A stretch of 38,065 nucleotides of DNA from an uncultured Lachnospiraceae bacterium (GTDB lineage Bacteria > Bacillota > Clostridia > Lachnospirales > Lachnospiraceae). Positions within the stretch are counted from its first letter, which is position 1; every line of letters starts with the position of its first letter. Below are positions 1 to 6,963 of this stretch, one piece after another. The position numbers and the translations under genes were made by a program. The notes beneath the pieces were generated by a model. The model was not told where the DNA came from. It saw only the letters and a program-made list of their open reading frames with translations, and did no database searches. The stretch lies in contig CALWMV010000009.1 of the NCBI GenBank assembly GCA_944382125.1, positions 1-38,065 on the forward strand. Direction: 5' to 3'.

Positions 1-34
1 TGCATGCTGCAGGCTGTAATTCGTTCCTTATCAT
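1..34 (-). CDS. asrB: Start of next sulfite reductase gene, probably AsrB (partial)
   Basis: An ATG one base beyond the asrA stop opens a frame reading M-I-R-N-E-L-Q-P-A-A-C that runs off the window. Its Shine-Dalgarno sequence (AAAGGAG) is the last two sense codons of asrA, so the two genes are translationally coupled. In known asr operons the gene after asrA is asrB, the FAD/NAD(P)H-binding electron-transfer subunit. The eleven visible residues are too few to prove identity, so the name rests on position alone. Confidence 0.55.
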   Translation of the reverse strand, partial: MIRNELQPAAC

Positions 35-35
35 A

Positions 36-1076
36 TCAGCACTCCTTTCCCTGTTCCTTCATGATCTCTTCAACTGCTTTGGACATCTTGTTTACCGTAG
101 CAGAAAGAGCGATGAACTGAGGGCAATGATCCGTACATCTTCCGCAGCCTACGCACATCGGGCCCTCATGGAACCTTGCATCATATGCATGGAACTTGTG
201 GAGCACTTTATAGCGCATGCGGTCTCCGGCTGTGGGACGCATCTCTCTCTGGCCGGCCATCTGGTCAAATCCTGCTACCTGGCAGGAAGCGGAAACTCTG
301 CGTCTCTCACCGTTTTCAGCATTCTCGGTGTATACAACGTCCCTTGTGGTAAAGCAGGTACATGTCGAGCAGGCCATGGTGCAGGCTCCGCAGGAGATGC
401 ATCTTGCGTCATATTCCTTCCACATGGGATGCTTCTTAAGGGCGTTGAGCACCTCCTTGTCGGGGATGACGGGAGGAGTAACTGTGAGCTGATTCTTCTC
501 AACGAACTTCACCTTGAAGTCTTCCTTCTCGTACTCACTGAAGTAAGGCTCGAACTCAGCATCCTTGGACTCGATCTCAAGGCCGTTCTCTGAGAACTTG
601 AGACCGAATACATAATCATCTGTCTTGTTTGCGTTCATGGATACGCAGAAGCAGGTATCCGTGCCGCCCTCACACTCCATGAGAACGAACTTGGCCATGT
701 CATGACGTCTCTGATAATAAGCGTCTGCATGGGGGCCGTTGCCGAGGAATATCCTCTCCTGGATCTTCTGCGCATTGATGTCGCAGGGACGGCCGATGAT
801 GAGCATGGGCCTGAGGTTCTTCACCGCCTCATGGTAATCCTCATCATTGAAATAAAACAGTGTCTGATGAACGGGGTTCAGGACCTCCTTCATCGGATAA
901 GTAGACTTCTCAGCATACTCCACTTCGTCGAAGGAAGTTACCTTGTCGTACTTTATGACATCGGTGTCCGAATAGCGTCCCTGCTTGGGGAAGCGCTTCG
1001 GAGCGTAAATGTCATACTTCTCGCTCAGCTTTGCAAAGAGCGCATTTGACTGTTCTTTGTTCAGTCTGTATCCCAT
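36..1076 (-). CDS. asrA: Anaerobic sulfite reductase subunit A
   Basis: 346 residues, close to the length known for AsrA. This is the ferredoxin-like iron-sulfur subunit that passes electrons to the siroheme subunit AsrC in dissimilatory reduction of sulfite to sulfide in the cytoplasm. Two [4Fe-4S] motifs are visible in the C-terminal half: C226-x2-C229-x2-C232-x3-C236 (with extra cysteines at 239 and 241), and C308-x2-C311-x2-C314-x3-C318-P. The N-terminal half resembles the 4Fe-4S dicluster AsrA/hydrogenase-beta type domain. The ATG follows AGGAGG at good spacing. It is the last complete gene of the trxB-trxA-assT-asrA cluster, and the next gene begins 1 nt after its stop. The family assignment is firm. 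The physiological electron donor cannot be read from the sequence. Confidence 0.93.
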   Translation of the reverse strand: MGYRLNKEQSNALFAKLSEKYDIYAPKRFPKQGRYSDTDVIKYDKVTSFDEVEYAEKSTYPMKEVLNPVHQTLFYFNDEDYHEAVKNLRPMLIIGRPCDINAQKIQERIFLGNGPHADAYYQRRHDMAKFVLMECEGGTDTCFCVSMNANKTDDYVFGLKFSENGLEIESKDAEFEPYFSEYEKEDFKVKFVEKNQLTVTPPVIPDKEVLNALKKHPMWKEYDARCISCGACTMACSTCTCFTTRDVVYTENAENGERRRVSASCQVAGFDQMAGQREMRPTAGDRMRYKVLHKFHAYDARFHEGPMCVGCGRCTDHCPQFIALSATVNKMSKAVEEIMKEQGKEC

Positions 1077-1097
1077 TACGTATCCTCCTGAAAATGC

Positions 1098-1126
1098 GGC
1101 TTTGCGGGGATGTGGCCCGCAAAGCC
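1098..1126 (-). terminator. Intercistronic hairpin between assT and asrA
   Basis: Perfect 11-bp arms (GGCTTTGCGGG at 1098-1108, CCCGCAAAGCC at 1116-1126) with a 7-nt loop lie in the 60-bp gap. On the minus strand the stem is followed by GCATTTTC and then the asrA Shine-Dalgarno sequence. The weak U tract suggests partial termination or an mRNA processing/stability element rather than a full stop. Confidence 0.5.
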
Positions 1127-1136
1127 ATGAGTTTAT

Positions 1137-3008
1137 TTAGCAGGTAACCTGTACTCCGGTCTCATATTCCTTGTCATCTATGATAACACGAAGATCATAG
1201 GTGCCCTTGAGGCCTTCCTTGTTTACGAAGGTCCTGGTCTGTCGTGCATCAGGTGACATGAAGGTAGCTACGCACATAGCCTTGAGCTGCATAGCAGTTG
1301 TGGAGATGAAGTATCTGTGGATCTCCTCACCCTGGCAGAGAAGGAGCTGTACCATCTGGCCCTTCTCAAAGGTTGCGTTGAAGGTGAAGCGATCGGGCTC
1401 CTCGATGACCTCTCCCTCGTGCTTGTCGGGAAGGATCTCTCCTGTCTTCTCTGCGGGAACCTCGATATCAAACTCCTTGGTAACTCCCATCTCTCCGAGC
1501 TCCTCGCCCTTGCCAAGCTCAAGATTGATGCCGTCTGAGTAGAGCTTAAGCTTCTCTGCACGGTAGAAGTTGCCGTGTACCTTGAGCTCCAGCTGCTTAA
1601 CATCGTTGTCGATCTCAACGGTGGTAGCATAGAGATGTCCGCCCTGGTTACGGAATGCGGGAGGAAGTCCCTCGCAGGGAGTAACATTGTCGGGCATGTA
1701 TCCGATACCGCCGGAGTGAACAAGATAATGTCCCTCGTTGTAGTACTCTACGTTACAGATATAAGGGCTGAAGAACTCTGCTCCGCGGTCCTTGCCGTAC
1801 TCCCATACCTGCTCGATGGTCATATCCTTGGTATTGATGTGATAACGAACGCCTCTTGAGTAGTTGTCCTTTGCGGGAAGGAACTTCTCAGGATCCTTGC
1901 TTCCATAGTGATGGTTATCGAAGCACATTACGTCTCCGTTGGGAGTGATGACGCAGGCATGCTGCTCATACTGCCATCCGAAGTTAGTGCCTACGGGTGT
2001 GAAGAAATACTTCTTTACGAAGTCCTCGGGCCAGCCGTGAGGATCGCCGATGATCCAGTTCAGCTCACCGCTGTCGAAGTCGATGTTGATCATTGCATCG
2101 ATGTGGCGTCCGGAAAGGGTAACGCTGTTGGTGTTGGGATCATACCAGCATGCATTGTTGTGGAACCAGTCCTCATCTGACCAGCTGCCTGATCTTCCGC
2201 ACTCCTTCTCGGGAAGGATCTTCCTGTAGTCGTAGGTGCGGAGGACCTTACCGGTCTTCCTGTCAACGAGGGCAAGCTTATCCTCTACGGTATCGGACTG
2301 AAGATCATCAGTCAGAACGAGAAGGTTGCCGTCGGGAAGCTCGAACTCATCATGATGATATCCGCCGGGAAGTCTGTACTCCTTGTAGATCTTTCCTACG
2401 GGGCTGATCTCATAAACACCGCTCATGTAGTAGGGAAGCCTCAGTATCCTGTTTGTTCCCATGAGCAGGTTGCCGTTCTTTGCGCGCTTTACGTCGAATA
2501 CGCAGGGGATGGTCATATGGAACCTTGCATCTCCGTTGTAGTCATAAGCAACTGTCAGGTCCTCACCTGCAGGTGAAACCATGATGACATTGTCCTGAAG
2601 GTACTCAGGAGTGGTATGCATGGAGATGATGGGATCTGCGCCATCAAATACATCCGGGGTAGTGATGGTGATGGTATTCTTCTTGCCCCTGTACTCCTCC
2701 AGTACTACTTTGTTCTCATAGTTGGAATAAAGTCCAACGATGGGAAGTACGTGCTCCTTGGCCTTGGGGAAGGTATGATACATATCTCCCTGGGGGCCCT
2801 TCTTTCCGAGCACTCTTACGGAAACTGCCACCTCTTCCTCAGTAGTGAAGCAAACCACTGCTGAAAGAGGGTTGATCATGTAAAGGTTATACTTTACGAG
2901 AGGATTCTCGATCGTATAATTTCCCTCATGGAACTCCTTCAGCATTGCCTGCTCGGCTTCATACTGCTCGTCGATAAGGTAGCTCTTGAACGTATGCTTT
3001 ACTGCCAT
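1137..3008 (-). CDS. Aryl-sulfate sulfotransferase family protein, no signal peptide
   Basis: 623 residues of the ASST (AssT) beta-propeller family, which moves a sulfo group from an aryl sulfate to an acceptor through a sulfo-histidine without PAPS. Candidate active-site residues are His218/219 (GGYHHD), His283 (WFHNNA), Arg301 (SGRHID) and His350 (YEQHACVITPNGD, then CFDN). The His283-to-Arg301 spacing of 18 equals the His356-to-Arg374 spacing I recall for E. coli AssT, and His350 aligns with its catalytic His436. Unlike E. coli AssT there is no signal peptide: the N-terminus (MAVKHTFKSYLIDEQ) is charged, so the enzyme should be cytoplasmic. The start follows AAGGAG. The gene lies between trxA and asrA, 37 and 60 bp away, which links it to thioredoxin and sulfite reduction. 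The acceptor is unknown, and a non-transferase role is possible. Confidence 0.85.
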   Translation of the reverse strand: MAVKHTFKSYLIDEQYEAEQAMLKEFHEGNYTIENPLVKYNLYMINPLSAVVCFTTEEEVAVSVRVLGKKGPQGDMYHTFPKAKEHVLPIVGLYSNYENKVVLEEYRGKKNTITITTPDVFDGADPIISMHTTPEYLQDNVIMVSPAGEDLTVAYDYNGDARFHMTIPCVFDVKRAKNGNLLMGTNRILRLPYYMSGVYEISPVGKIYKEYRLPGGYHHDEFELPDGNLLVLTDDLQSDTVEDKLALVDRKTGKVLRTYDYRKILPEKECGRSGSWSDEDWFHNNACWYDPNTNSVTLSGRHIDAMINIDFDSGELNWIIGDPHGWPEDFVKKYFFTPVGTNFGWQYEQHACVITPNGDVMCFDNHHYGSKDPEKFLPAKDNYSRGVRYHINTKDMTIEQVWEYGKDRGAEFFSPYICNVEYYNEGHYLVHSGGIGYMPDNVTPCEGLPPAFRNQGGHLYATTVEIDNDVKQLELKVHGNFYRAEKLKLYSDGINLELGKGEELGEMGVTKEFDIEVPAEKTGEILPDKHEGEVIEEPDRFTFNATFEKGQMVQLLLCQGEEIHRYFISTTAMQLKAMCVATFMSPDARQTRTFVNKEGLKGTYDLRVIIDDKEYETGVQVTC

Positions 3009-3045
3009 GTTTCTCTTCTCCTTAAATTGTTTGATAAAAAAAGAT

Positions 3046-3357
3046 TTACAGGTTTTCCTCGATCATCTTTATAACGACGGGCTTCTGCTGAAGACCCCCG
3101 AGGCGTTTTACTTCCTCCCCGTCCTTAAAAAGCACCAGTGTGGGGTAGCCGGTAACACCCTTTTCAGCTACCAGTTCCTTGTTCTCGTCAAAGTTGACCT
3201 TGAGGATCTTTACCTTGTCGCCAAGCTGCTGATCCACGTCTCTCAGGACGAAGGCCATCATCTTGCAGGGGCCGCAGGTGCTTGAGTAGAAATCTACCAG
3301 CACAAGTCCGCTCATGTCCTCTGCCTTGTACTCTTCGGTATTAACTTCCTTGATCAT
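3046..3357 (-). CDS. trxA: Thioredoxin
   Basis: 103 residues, full thioredoxin length. The active site is C28-G-P-C31, and the cis-proline region reads GYPTLVLF near residue 75. The residue before the first cysteine is Thr (S-S-T-C-G-P-C) instead of the usual Trp, which may shift partner choice. The ATG follows AAGGAG with 6-nt spacing. It lies 41 bp after trxB and 37 bp before the AssT-like gene, so the pair looks dedicated to this sulfur cluster rather than being the cell's only thioredoxin system. This last point is inference. Confidence 0.93.
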   Translation of the reverse strand: MIKEVNTEEYKAEDMSGLVLVDFYSSTCGPCKMMAFVLRDVDQQLGDKVKILKVNFDENKELVAEKGVTGYPTLVLFKDGEEVKRLGGLQQKPVVIKMIEENL

Positions 3358-3398
3358 GTCATGCTCCTTTTTCTAAAACCTTTAACACCGCCTGCCGG

Positions 3399-4322
3399 TC
3401 AGTCAGCAAGCTTCTGTACGTAGTGTGATGCCTCCTCAGCGGCGATGGCTCCGTCGCTGCAGGCCGTGATGACCTGACGAAGGCCCTTGACGATGCAGTC
3501 TCCTGCTCCGTAGATACCGGGAACGGAGGTCTCCATCCTGTTGTTGACCGTGATGTATCCGCGGTCGAGTATGCCCAGATCCTCAGCAAACTCTGTGGTG
3601 GGCTCAAGTCCTATATACTCGAATACTCCGTCACACTTGACTGTATTCTCCTCGCCGGTCTTCGTGCTCTTGAAATGAACTCCGGTGAGCTTGTCCTCTC
3701 CGGTGAAATCAAGCACGTCCTGATATGCATATATCTTGACCTTGGGATTGGCACGGAGCTTGTCGCATACCATGGGATCTGCGGTAAGGTCGAACATGGT
3801 AACGATGGTAAGGCTGTTAACTATGCCTACCAGATAGAGGGACTCCTCAACTGCGGAATTGCCGCCTCCGATAACTACCACATCCTTGCCGCGGTACTGC
3901 TCTCCGTCGCAGATGGCGCACCAGCTGATGCCGTTGCCCTTCCACCTGTCCTCAGTGGGGATGCCCAGAGTACGATGTCTTGTACCTGTGGCTATGATGA
4001 CTGACTTTGTCTCATAGACCATGTCATCCTCTGCACAGTGTACCTTCTTTATCTTGCCGCAGTCCTCGATCCTTGTGACCGTGCGGTAATCAAAACCTAC
4101 TCCCAGAGCCTGGGTATGCTCGAACATCTGCATGGCCAGCTCGGCACCGTTTATGCTCTGGATACCGGTGTAGTTGTTGATCTCGTTGGTATTTATGATC
4201 TGTCCGCCGGGAGCCAGCTTGTCCAGCATCATGACCTTCATGTCCGCTCTTGCGGCATATACGGCTGCTGTCATGCCGGCAGGACCGGAGCCCACGATCA
4301 CGACATCATATATCTCGCTCAT
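3399..4322 (-). CDS. trxB: Thioredoxin reductase-like flavoprotein
   Basis: 307 residues from the ATG at 4322, chosen because GGAG lies 7 nt upstream. A longer frame to 4358 has no ribosome site. The FAD-binding GSGPAG is at 11-16, the redox pair C135-A-I-C138 is present, the second Rossmann motif GGGNSA is at 152-157, and the FAD-binding C-terminal YGAGD is at 271-275. The stretch after the second Rossmann fold reads VTMFDLTADPMVCDKL (174-189). Canonical NADPH enzymes have H-R-R-D-x-F-R-A there, so the arginines that hold the 2'-phosphate of NADPH are absent. The donor may be NADH, ferredoxin or something else. First gene of the trxB-trxA-assT-asrA cluster. Confidence 0.88.
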   Translation of the reverse strand: MSEIYDVVIVGSGPAGMTAAVYAARADMKVMMLDKLAPGGQIINTNEINNYTGIQSINGAELAMQMFEHTQALGVGFDYRTVTRIEDCGKIKKVHCAEDDMVYETKSVIIATGTRHRTLGIPTEDRWKGNGISWCAICDGEQYRGKDVVVIGGGNSAVEESLYLVGIVNSLTIVTMFDLTADPMVCDKLRANPKVKIYAYQDVLDFTGEDKLTGVHFKSTKTGEENTVKCDGVFEYIGLEPTTEFAEDLGILDRGYITVNNRMETSVPGIYGAGDCIVKGLRQVITACSDGAIAAEEASHYVQKLAD

Positions 4323-4338
4323 AATACATCTCCATTCC

Positions 4339-4356
4339 GCCGCCCACGATGGCGGC
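4339..4356 (-). promoter_or_regulatory. Leader hairpin just upstream of the trxB ribosome site
   Basis: GCCGCC (4339-4344) and GGCGGC (4351-4356) form a 6-bp GC stem with a 6-nt loop, ending about 5 nt before the GGAG of trxB. It could tune translation of the first gene of the operon. No known riboswitch is recognised. Confidence 0.35.
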
Positions 4357-4383
4357 AATTTATTATCCCTTTTTCAAGGTTTT

Positions 4384-4436
4384 ACGGGAAATCTGCCTAA
4401 TACTTATATTATGGCAAATTTCCCGTTTTTTTTAAA
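4384..4436 (-). promoter_or_regulatory. Candidate trxB operon promoter inside a large dyad
   Basis: Arms of 14 bp (4384-4397 and 4413-4426, 13 of 14 matching, core CGGGAAAT/ATTTCCCG) flank a 15-bp AT-rich centre. Read on the minus strand, TTTAAA (4431-4436), a 17-bp spacer and CATAAT (4408-4413) make a plausible sigma-A promoter, with the dyad covering the spacer, the -10 and the start region. On the plus strand the same stem is followed by eight T, so it also has the form of an intrinsic terminator facing antisense transcription. Operator and antisense terminator are both open. Confidence 0.45.
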
Positions 4437-4475
4437 TAGCCTTCGTTAAATTTTGTTTAAATTAGACGAATTTTA

Positions 4476-5936
4476 TCAGCCCATGAAGAGGTTCATCATA
4501 GGTATGCCGATAACCAGCACCAGCGCAAGCTCAAGCAGTATGATCATTCCGCAGTACTTATAGATATCCTTTGCCTCAAGCCACTCCTTGTTTCCGAAGA
4601 GCATTGCTGCGAAGGGTGAAGCTGCAGGGGTCTCCATCGCGCAGGAAAGCACGAAGAAGATAGAGAGTGATACGATAGGTGCTGCATTGATGCCCGTAGT
4701 CGTGCAGTAGGAAAGTATTACGGGCTGCAGGATCATACCGATAACCAGTGAGTTGCAGACATTGGTCAGTACCATAAGCACGATCATCAGGAATATGATG
4801 AAGGTAACGGTGCTCATGCCTGTAAACAGAGGTGAAAGAAGCTGGTTGAGGAAAGGAGTGATTCCTGTATTCTCAGCTGTCAGCACGCTTCCGATAAGGA
4901 TGGCTGAGGTGCAGAGGAAGAAGGAGCTCCATGCCACATTGGTCTTCATTGTTCCCTGGATATCCACAACAGGCTTTCCTGCTATCTGGATGGCTGCAAG
5001 CACTGCCACGAAGGTTGCTGCCATACCCGTTGAGTTAGCCTTGAGGAAGGCCATGCCGGGCAGTGTCGGGAACCAGCTGGGAAGCAGCATGCAGAGCACG
5101 TATACCACGTAAGCGATGGCAAGTATCTTCTGATGTATGGACATCGGAGGAAGAGGGTTCTTCTTAAGATCGTCGATCTTAAGGCTCTTAAGCTTGCTTA
5201 CATCGGGATGTATAACGTACTTAAGGAAGATGATGGTTATCGCAAGGAACAGGATACCCATGATGAGGGTACATGCAAAGTACATACCATCGTTAAGCTC
5301 TACCGTGTTGTTGGAAATGGTGCGGTAGTTGGTAAGCAGTGCCAGGGGATTTCCTGCATAGGGGGGCACGGGGAATCCGAGCATGGAACCGAATACTACC
5401 ATGATGACCGCAAGCTTGGGATAGGTCTCCTTGTTGGTATATCCGAGCTGCTGGAAAATGTCATACATAACCGGCCAGAACAGGAATATCGGGGCGAAGG
5501 GTCCTCCAAGGAATACTGCCATCAGAAGGCATCCCAGGGAGATGACGAAGGTAAGGAGCCAGGGCTTTCCCTCGCTGACCTTACGGGTCAGGAACCAGCG
5601 TCCGATATAAGGTGTGATCTTCTCACGTACCAGAGCGCCTGAGAATACCATCATGAACAGCATCTGCACTACGGTAGGGTTACCGAAGGCTTCCTTGATA
5701 ACGCCGCCCATGTTGGAATAGCTGCTGAAGCCTATCATGAAGATAGAAAAAATACTTGCCCAGGTAGGGTCAACTGTGGTCCAGAGATAAAGGGTACCGA
5801 TGAAGATACCAAGGACCTCCATACCAGTCTCTGTTATCGGTGCCATAGGAGGGAACATCCTTATGATGAACATAATGGCAATACCGATGATGGAATTGAT
5901 CATGGTAGCGGAAATGCCGCCTTTACTTTTAGACAT
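4476..5936 (-). CDS. DASS/SLC13-type anion permease
   Basis: 486 residues, strongly hydrophobic, with roughly 11-12 membrane segments. The fold and motifs fit the divalent anion:Na+ symporter / ion transporter superfamily: paired re-entrant regions near GFPVPPYAGNPLALLTN (about 190-206) and TNVCNSLVIGM (about 390-400), and a conserved GGPFAPIF. The family imports sulfate, dicarboxylates or citrate; the substrate here is not readable. It sits immediately upstream of trxB (about 150 bp) and diverges from the Crp/Fnr regulator, so it may bring in the sulfated or sulfonated substrate of this cluster. Its GAGG lies 13 nt before the ATG, longer than usual, so the exact start is somewhat uncertain. 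Confidence 0.8.
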   Translation of the reverse strand: MSKSKGGISATMINSIIGIAIMFIIRMFPPMAPITETGMEVLGIFIGTLYLWTTVDPTWASIFSIFMIGFSSYSNMGGVIKEAFGNPTVVQMLFMMVFSGALVREKITPYIGRWFLTRKVSEGKPWLLTFVISLGCLLMAVFLGGPFAPIFLFWPVMYDIFQQLGYTNKETYPKLAVIMVVFGSMLGFPVPPYAGNPLALLTNYRTISNNTVELNDGMYFACTLIMGILFLAITIIFLKYVIHPDVSKLKSLKIDDLKKNPLPPMSIHQKILAIAYVVYVLCMLLPSWFPTLPGMAFLKANSTGMAATFVAVLAAIQIAGKPVVDIQGTMKTNVAWSSFFLCTSAILIGSVLTAENTGITPFLNQLLSPLFTGMSTVTFIIFLMIVLMVLTNVCNSLVIGMILQPVILSYCTTTGINAAPIVSLSIFFVLSCAMETPAASPFAAMLFGNKEWLEAKDIYKYCGMIILLELALVLVIGIPMMNLFMG

Positions 5937-6011
5937 AGCTTTTTACATACCTCATTTCTTGATTTTGCAGGGATCAAAAATGCAGGCGTCAGGGACTGCC
6001 CCGGTCCCATT

Positions 6012-6029
6012 TCGTTACATTTTTAACGA
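6012..6029. promoter_or_regulatory. Candidate Crp/Fnr-type operator (TCGTTA-N6-TAACGA)
   Basis: Perfect 6-bp arms separated by 6 bp, the geometry used by Crp/Fnr-family dimers (TGTGA-N6-TCACA in Crp). It lies between the divergent permease and Crp/Fnr genes, about 75 bp before the permease ATG. Binding by the neighbouring regulator is inferred. Confidence 0.45.
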
Positions 6030-6091
6030 TCCCGGGTTTTATTTTACCTACATCTATTGACATTATTTTAACGGGGCTTTCGTTCCTTTAA

Positions 6092-6131
6092 AATAACTTA
6101 GGTTAACTTATCTCAGTTTTTCTGCTATACT
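6092..6131 (+). promoter_or_regulatory. Promoter of the Crp/Fnr gene with overlapping dyad
   Basis: TTAACT (6103-6108), a 17-bp spacer and TATACT (6126-6131) preceded by TGC (extended -10) form a good plus-strand promoter. A dyad TAAC-TTAG-GTTA (6094-6105) overlaps the -35, which fits autoregulation by the encoded regulator. The 10-mer TAGGTTAACT inside it recurs at 7689-7698. Confidence 0.55.
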
Positions 6132-6173
6132 ATAGGGCAGATAAAGAAATCCAGATCTATCGGGGGATTTTTC

Positions 6174-6851
6174 ATGCAGATAAAAGATCTATACAGATAC
6201 GGGCAGAAGGTGACCGTAAGGCGGTGTGAGATCATAACCGATGCCGTGGCGGGCTCTGATGAGGCCAGCGTATATATACTGGATAAGGGGCTTGCGGCCC
6301 TTACCTCCACCAACAAAAAGGGAGATGAATTCATCTACCTCTTTTTCCGCGGACCCAGATGCATGGGCTTCGCCCCTGCAGTCACCCAGATGCTGAACCT
6401 CCGGCCCTTCCCCATGTCGATGCATCAGCCCACCATGTTCACCATACTGGCAAAGAGCGACTGCAGCCTTTACCGCATAAGCAGGGCAAATTTCCAGGCC
6501 CTCATGGAGGATCCGGATTTTTCAAAGCTGCTGATAAATATCATCTTTTCGACCTATATGGACGTGCTCTACCATTACTATACCAGCAGGGAGAGCTCCG
6601 CTGCCGGCAGGCTCTGCGGCCTTCTGCTTGAGCAGAGCGAAAAGGATGCTGACGGAGAGCTGGTTCTGGACTCCCTTTTTACCTACGATGAGCTCAGCCA
6701 TTATCTCGGAGTGCACAATATAACCGTGGCCAGGATCATGAGCGCCCTGAAGAAGGAGGGCGTCATAAGAAAGCTCGGAAGGAAGACCCTGATCTCCGAC
6801 ATGACAAAGCTCAGATCCATCATAGATGAGGATCTGATCCTGGAGTACTGA
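6174..6851 (+). CDS. Crp/Fnr-family transcription regulator
   Basis: 225 residues, with an N-terminal cyclic-nucleotide-binding-like beta domain (about 10-120), a dimer helix (about 125-150) and a C-terminal winged helix-turn-helix (about 160-215). The HTH reads FTYDELSHYLGVHNITVAR. In Crp the recognition helix has R-E-T-V-G-R; here the aligned residues are N-I-T-V-A-R, so the glutamate that reads the TGTGA/TTGAT half-site is missing and a different operator is expected. There is no N-terminal FNR-type cysteine cluster. The start follows GGGGGA at 6 nt. It is the only clear plus-strand gene here and is divergent from the permease and trx-assT-asr cluster, which it probably controls. Effector unknown. 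Confidence 0.85.
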   Translation: MQIKDLYRYGQKVTVRRCEIITDAVAGSDEASVYILDKGLAALTSTNKKGDEFIYLFFRGPRCMGFAPAVTQMLNLRPFPMSMHQPTMFTILAKSDCSLYRISRANFQALMEDPDFSKLLINIIFSTYMDVLYHYYTSRESSAAGRLCGLLLEQSEKDADGELVLDSLFTYDELSHYLGVHNITVARIMSALKKEGVIRKLGRKTLISDMTKLRSIIDEDLILEY

Positions 6852-6903
6852 TGTTTCTCCATAAGGCCTTCACTGACACCGGATGATCTCTTAAGAAAGA
6901 AGC

Positions 6904-6939
6904 AAAAGAGACAGCTGCTTTTTCGCAGCTGTCTCTTTT
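6904..6939. terminator. Bidirectional intrinsic terminator
   Basis: Perfect 15-bp arms (6904-6918 and 6925-6939) with a 6-nt loop have A-rich and T-rich ends. It sits between the convergent Crp/Fnr gene and the phosphoribosyltransferase-like gene and can serve both. Confidence 0.85.
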
Positions 6940-6963
6940 AAAAATCCATCTTAAAATCTGTAA

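Noticed and set aside
126-593. 155-residue plus-strand open frame opposite asrA
   Set aside because: It is a shadow of asrA, which has full-length family motifs and a ribosome site on the other strand.
4384-4433. Terminator of the permease gene
   Set aside because: On the permease strand the stem is followed by GTAAAACC, not a U tract; the T run lies on the other side. It is better read as a promoter dyad or an antisense terminator.
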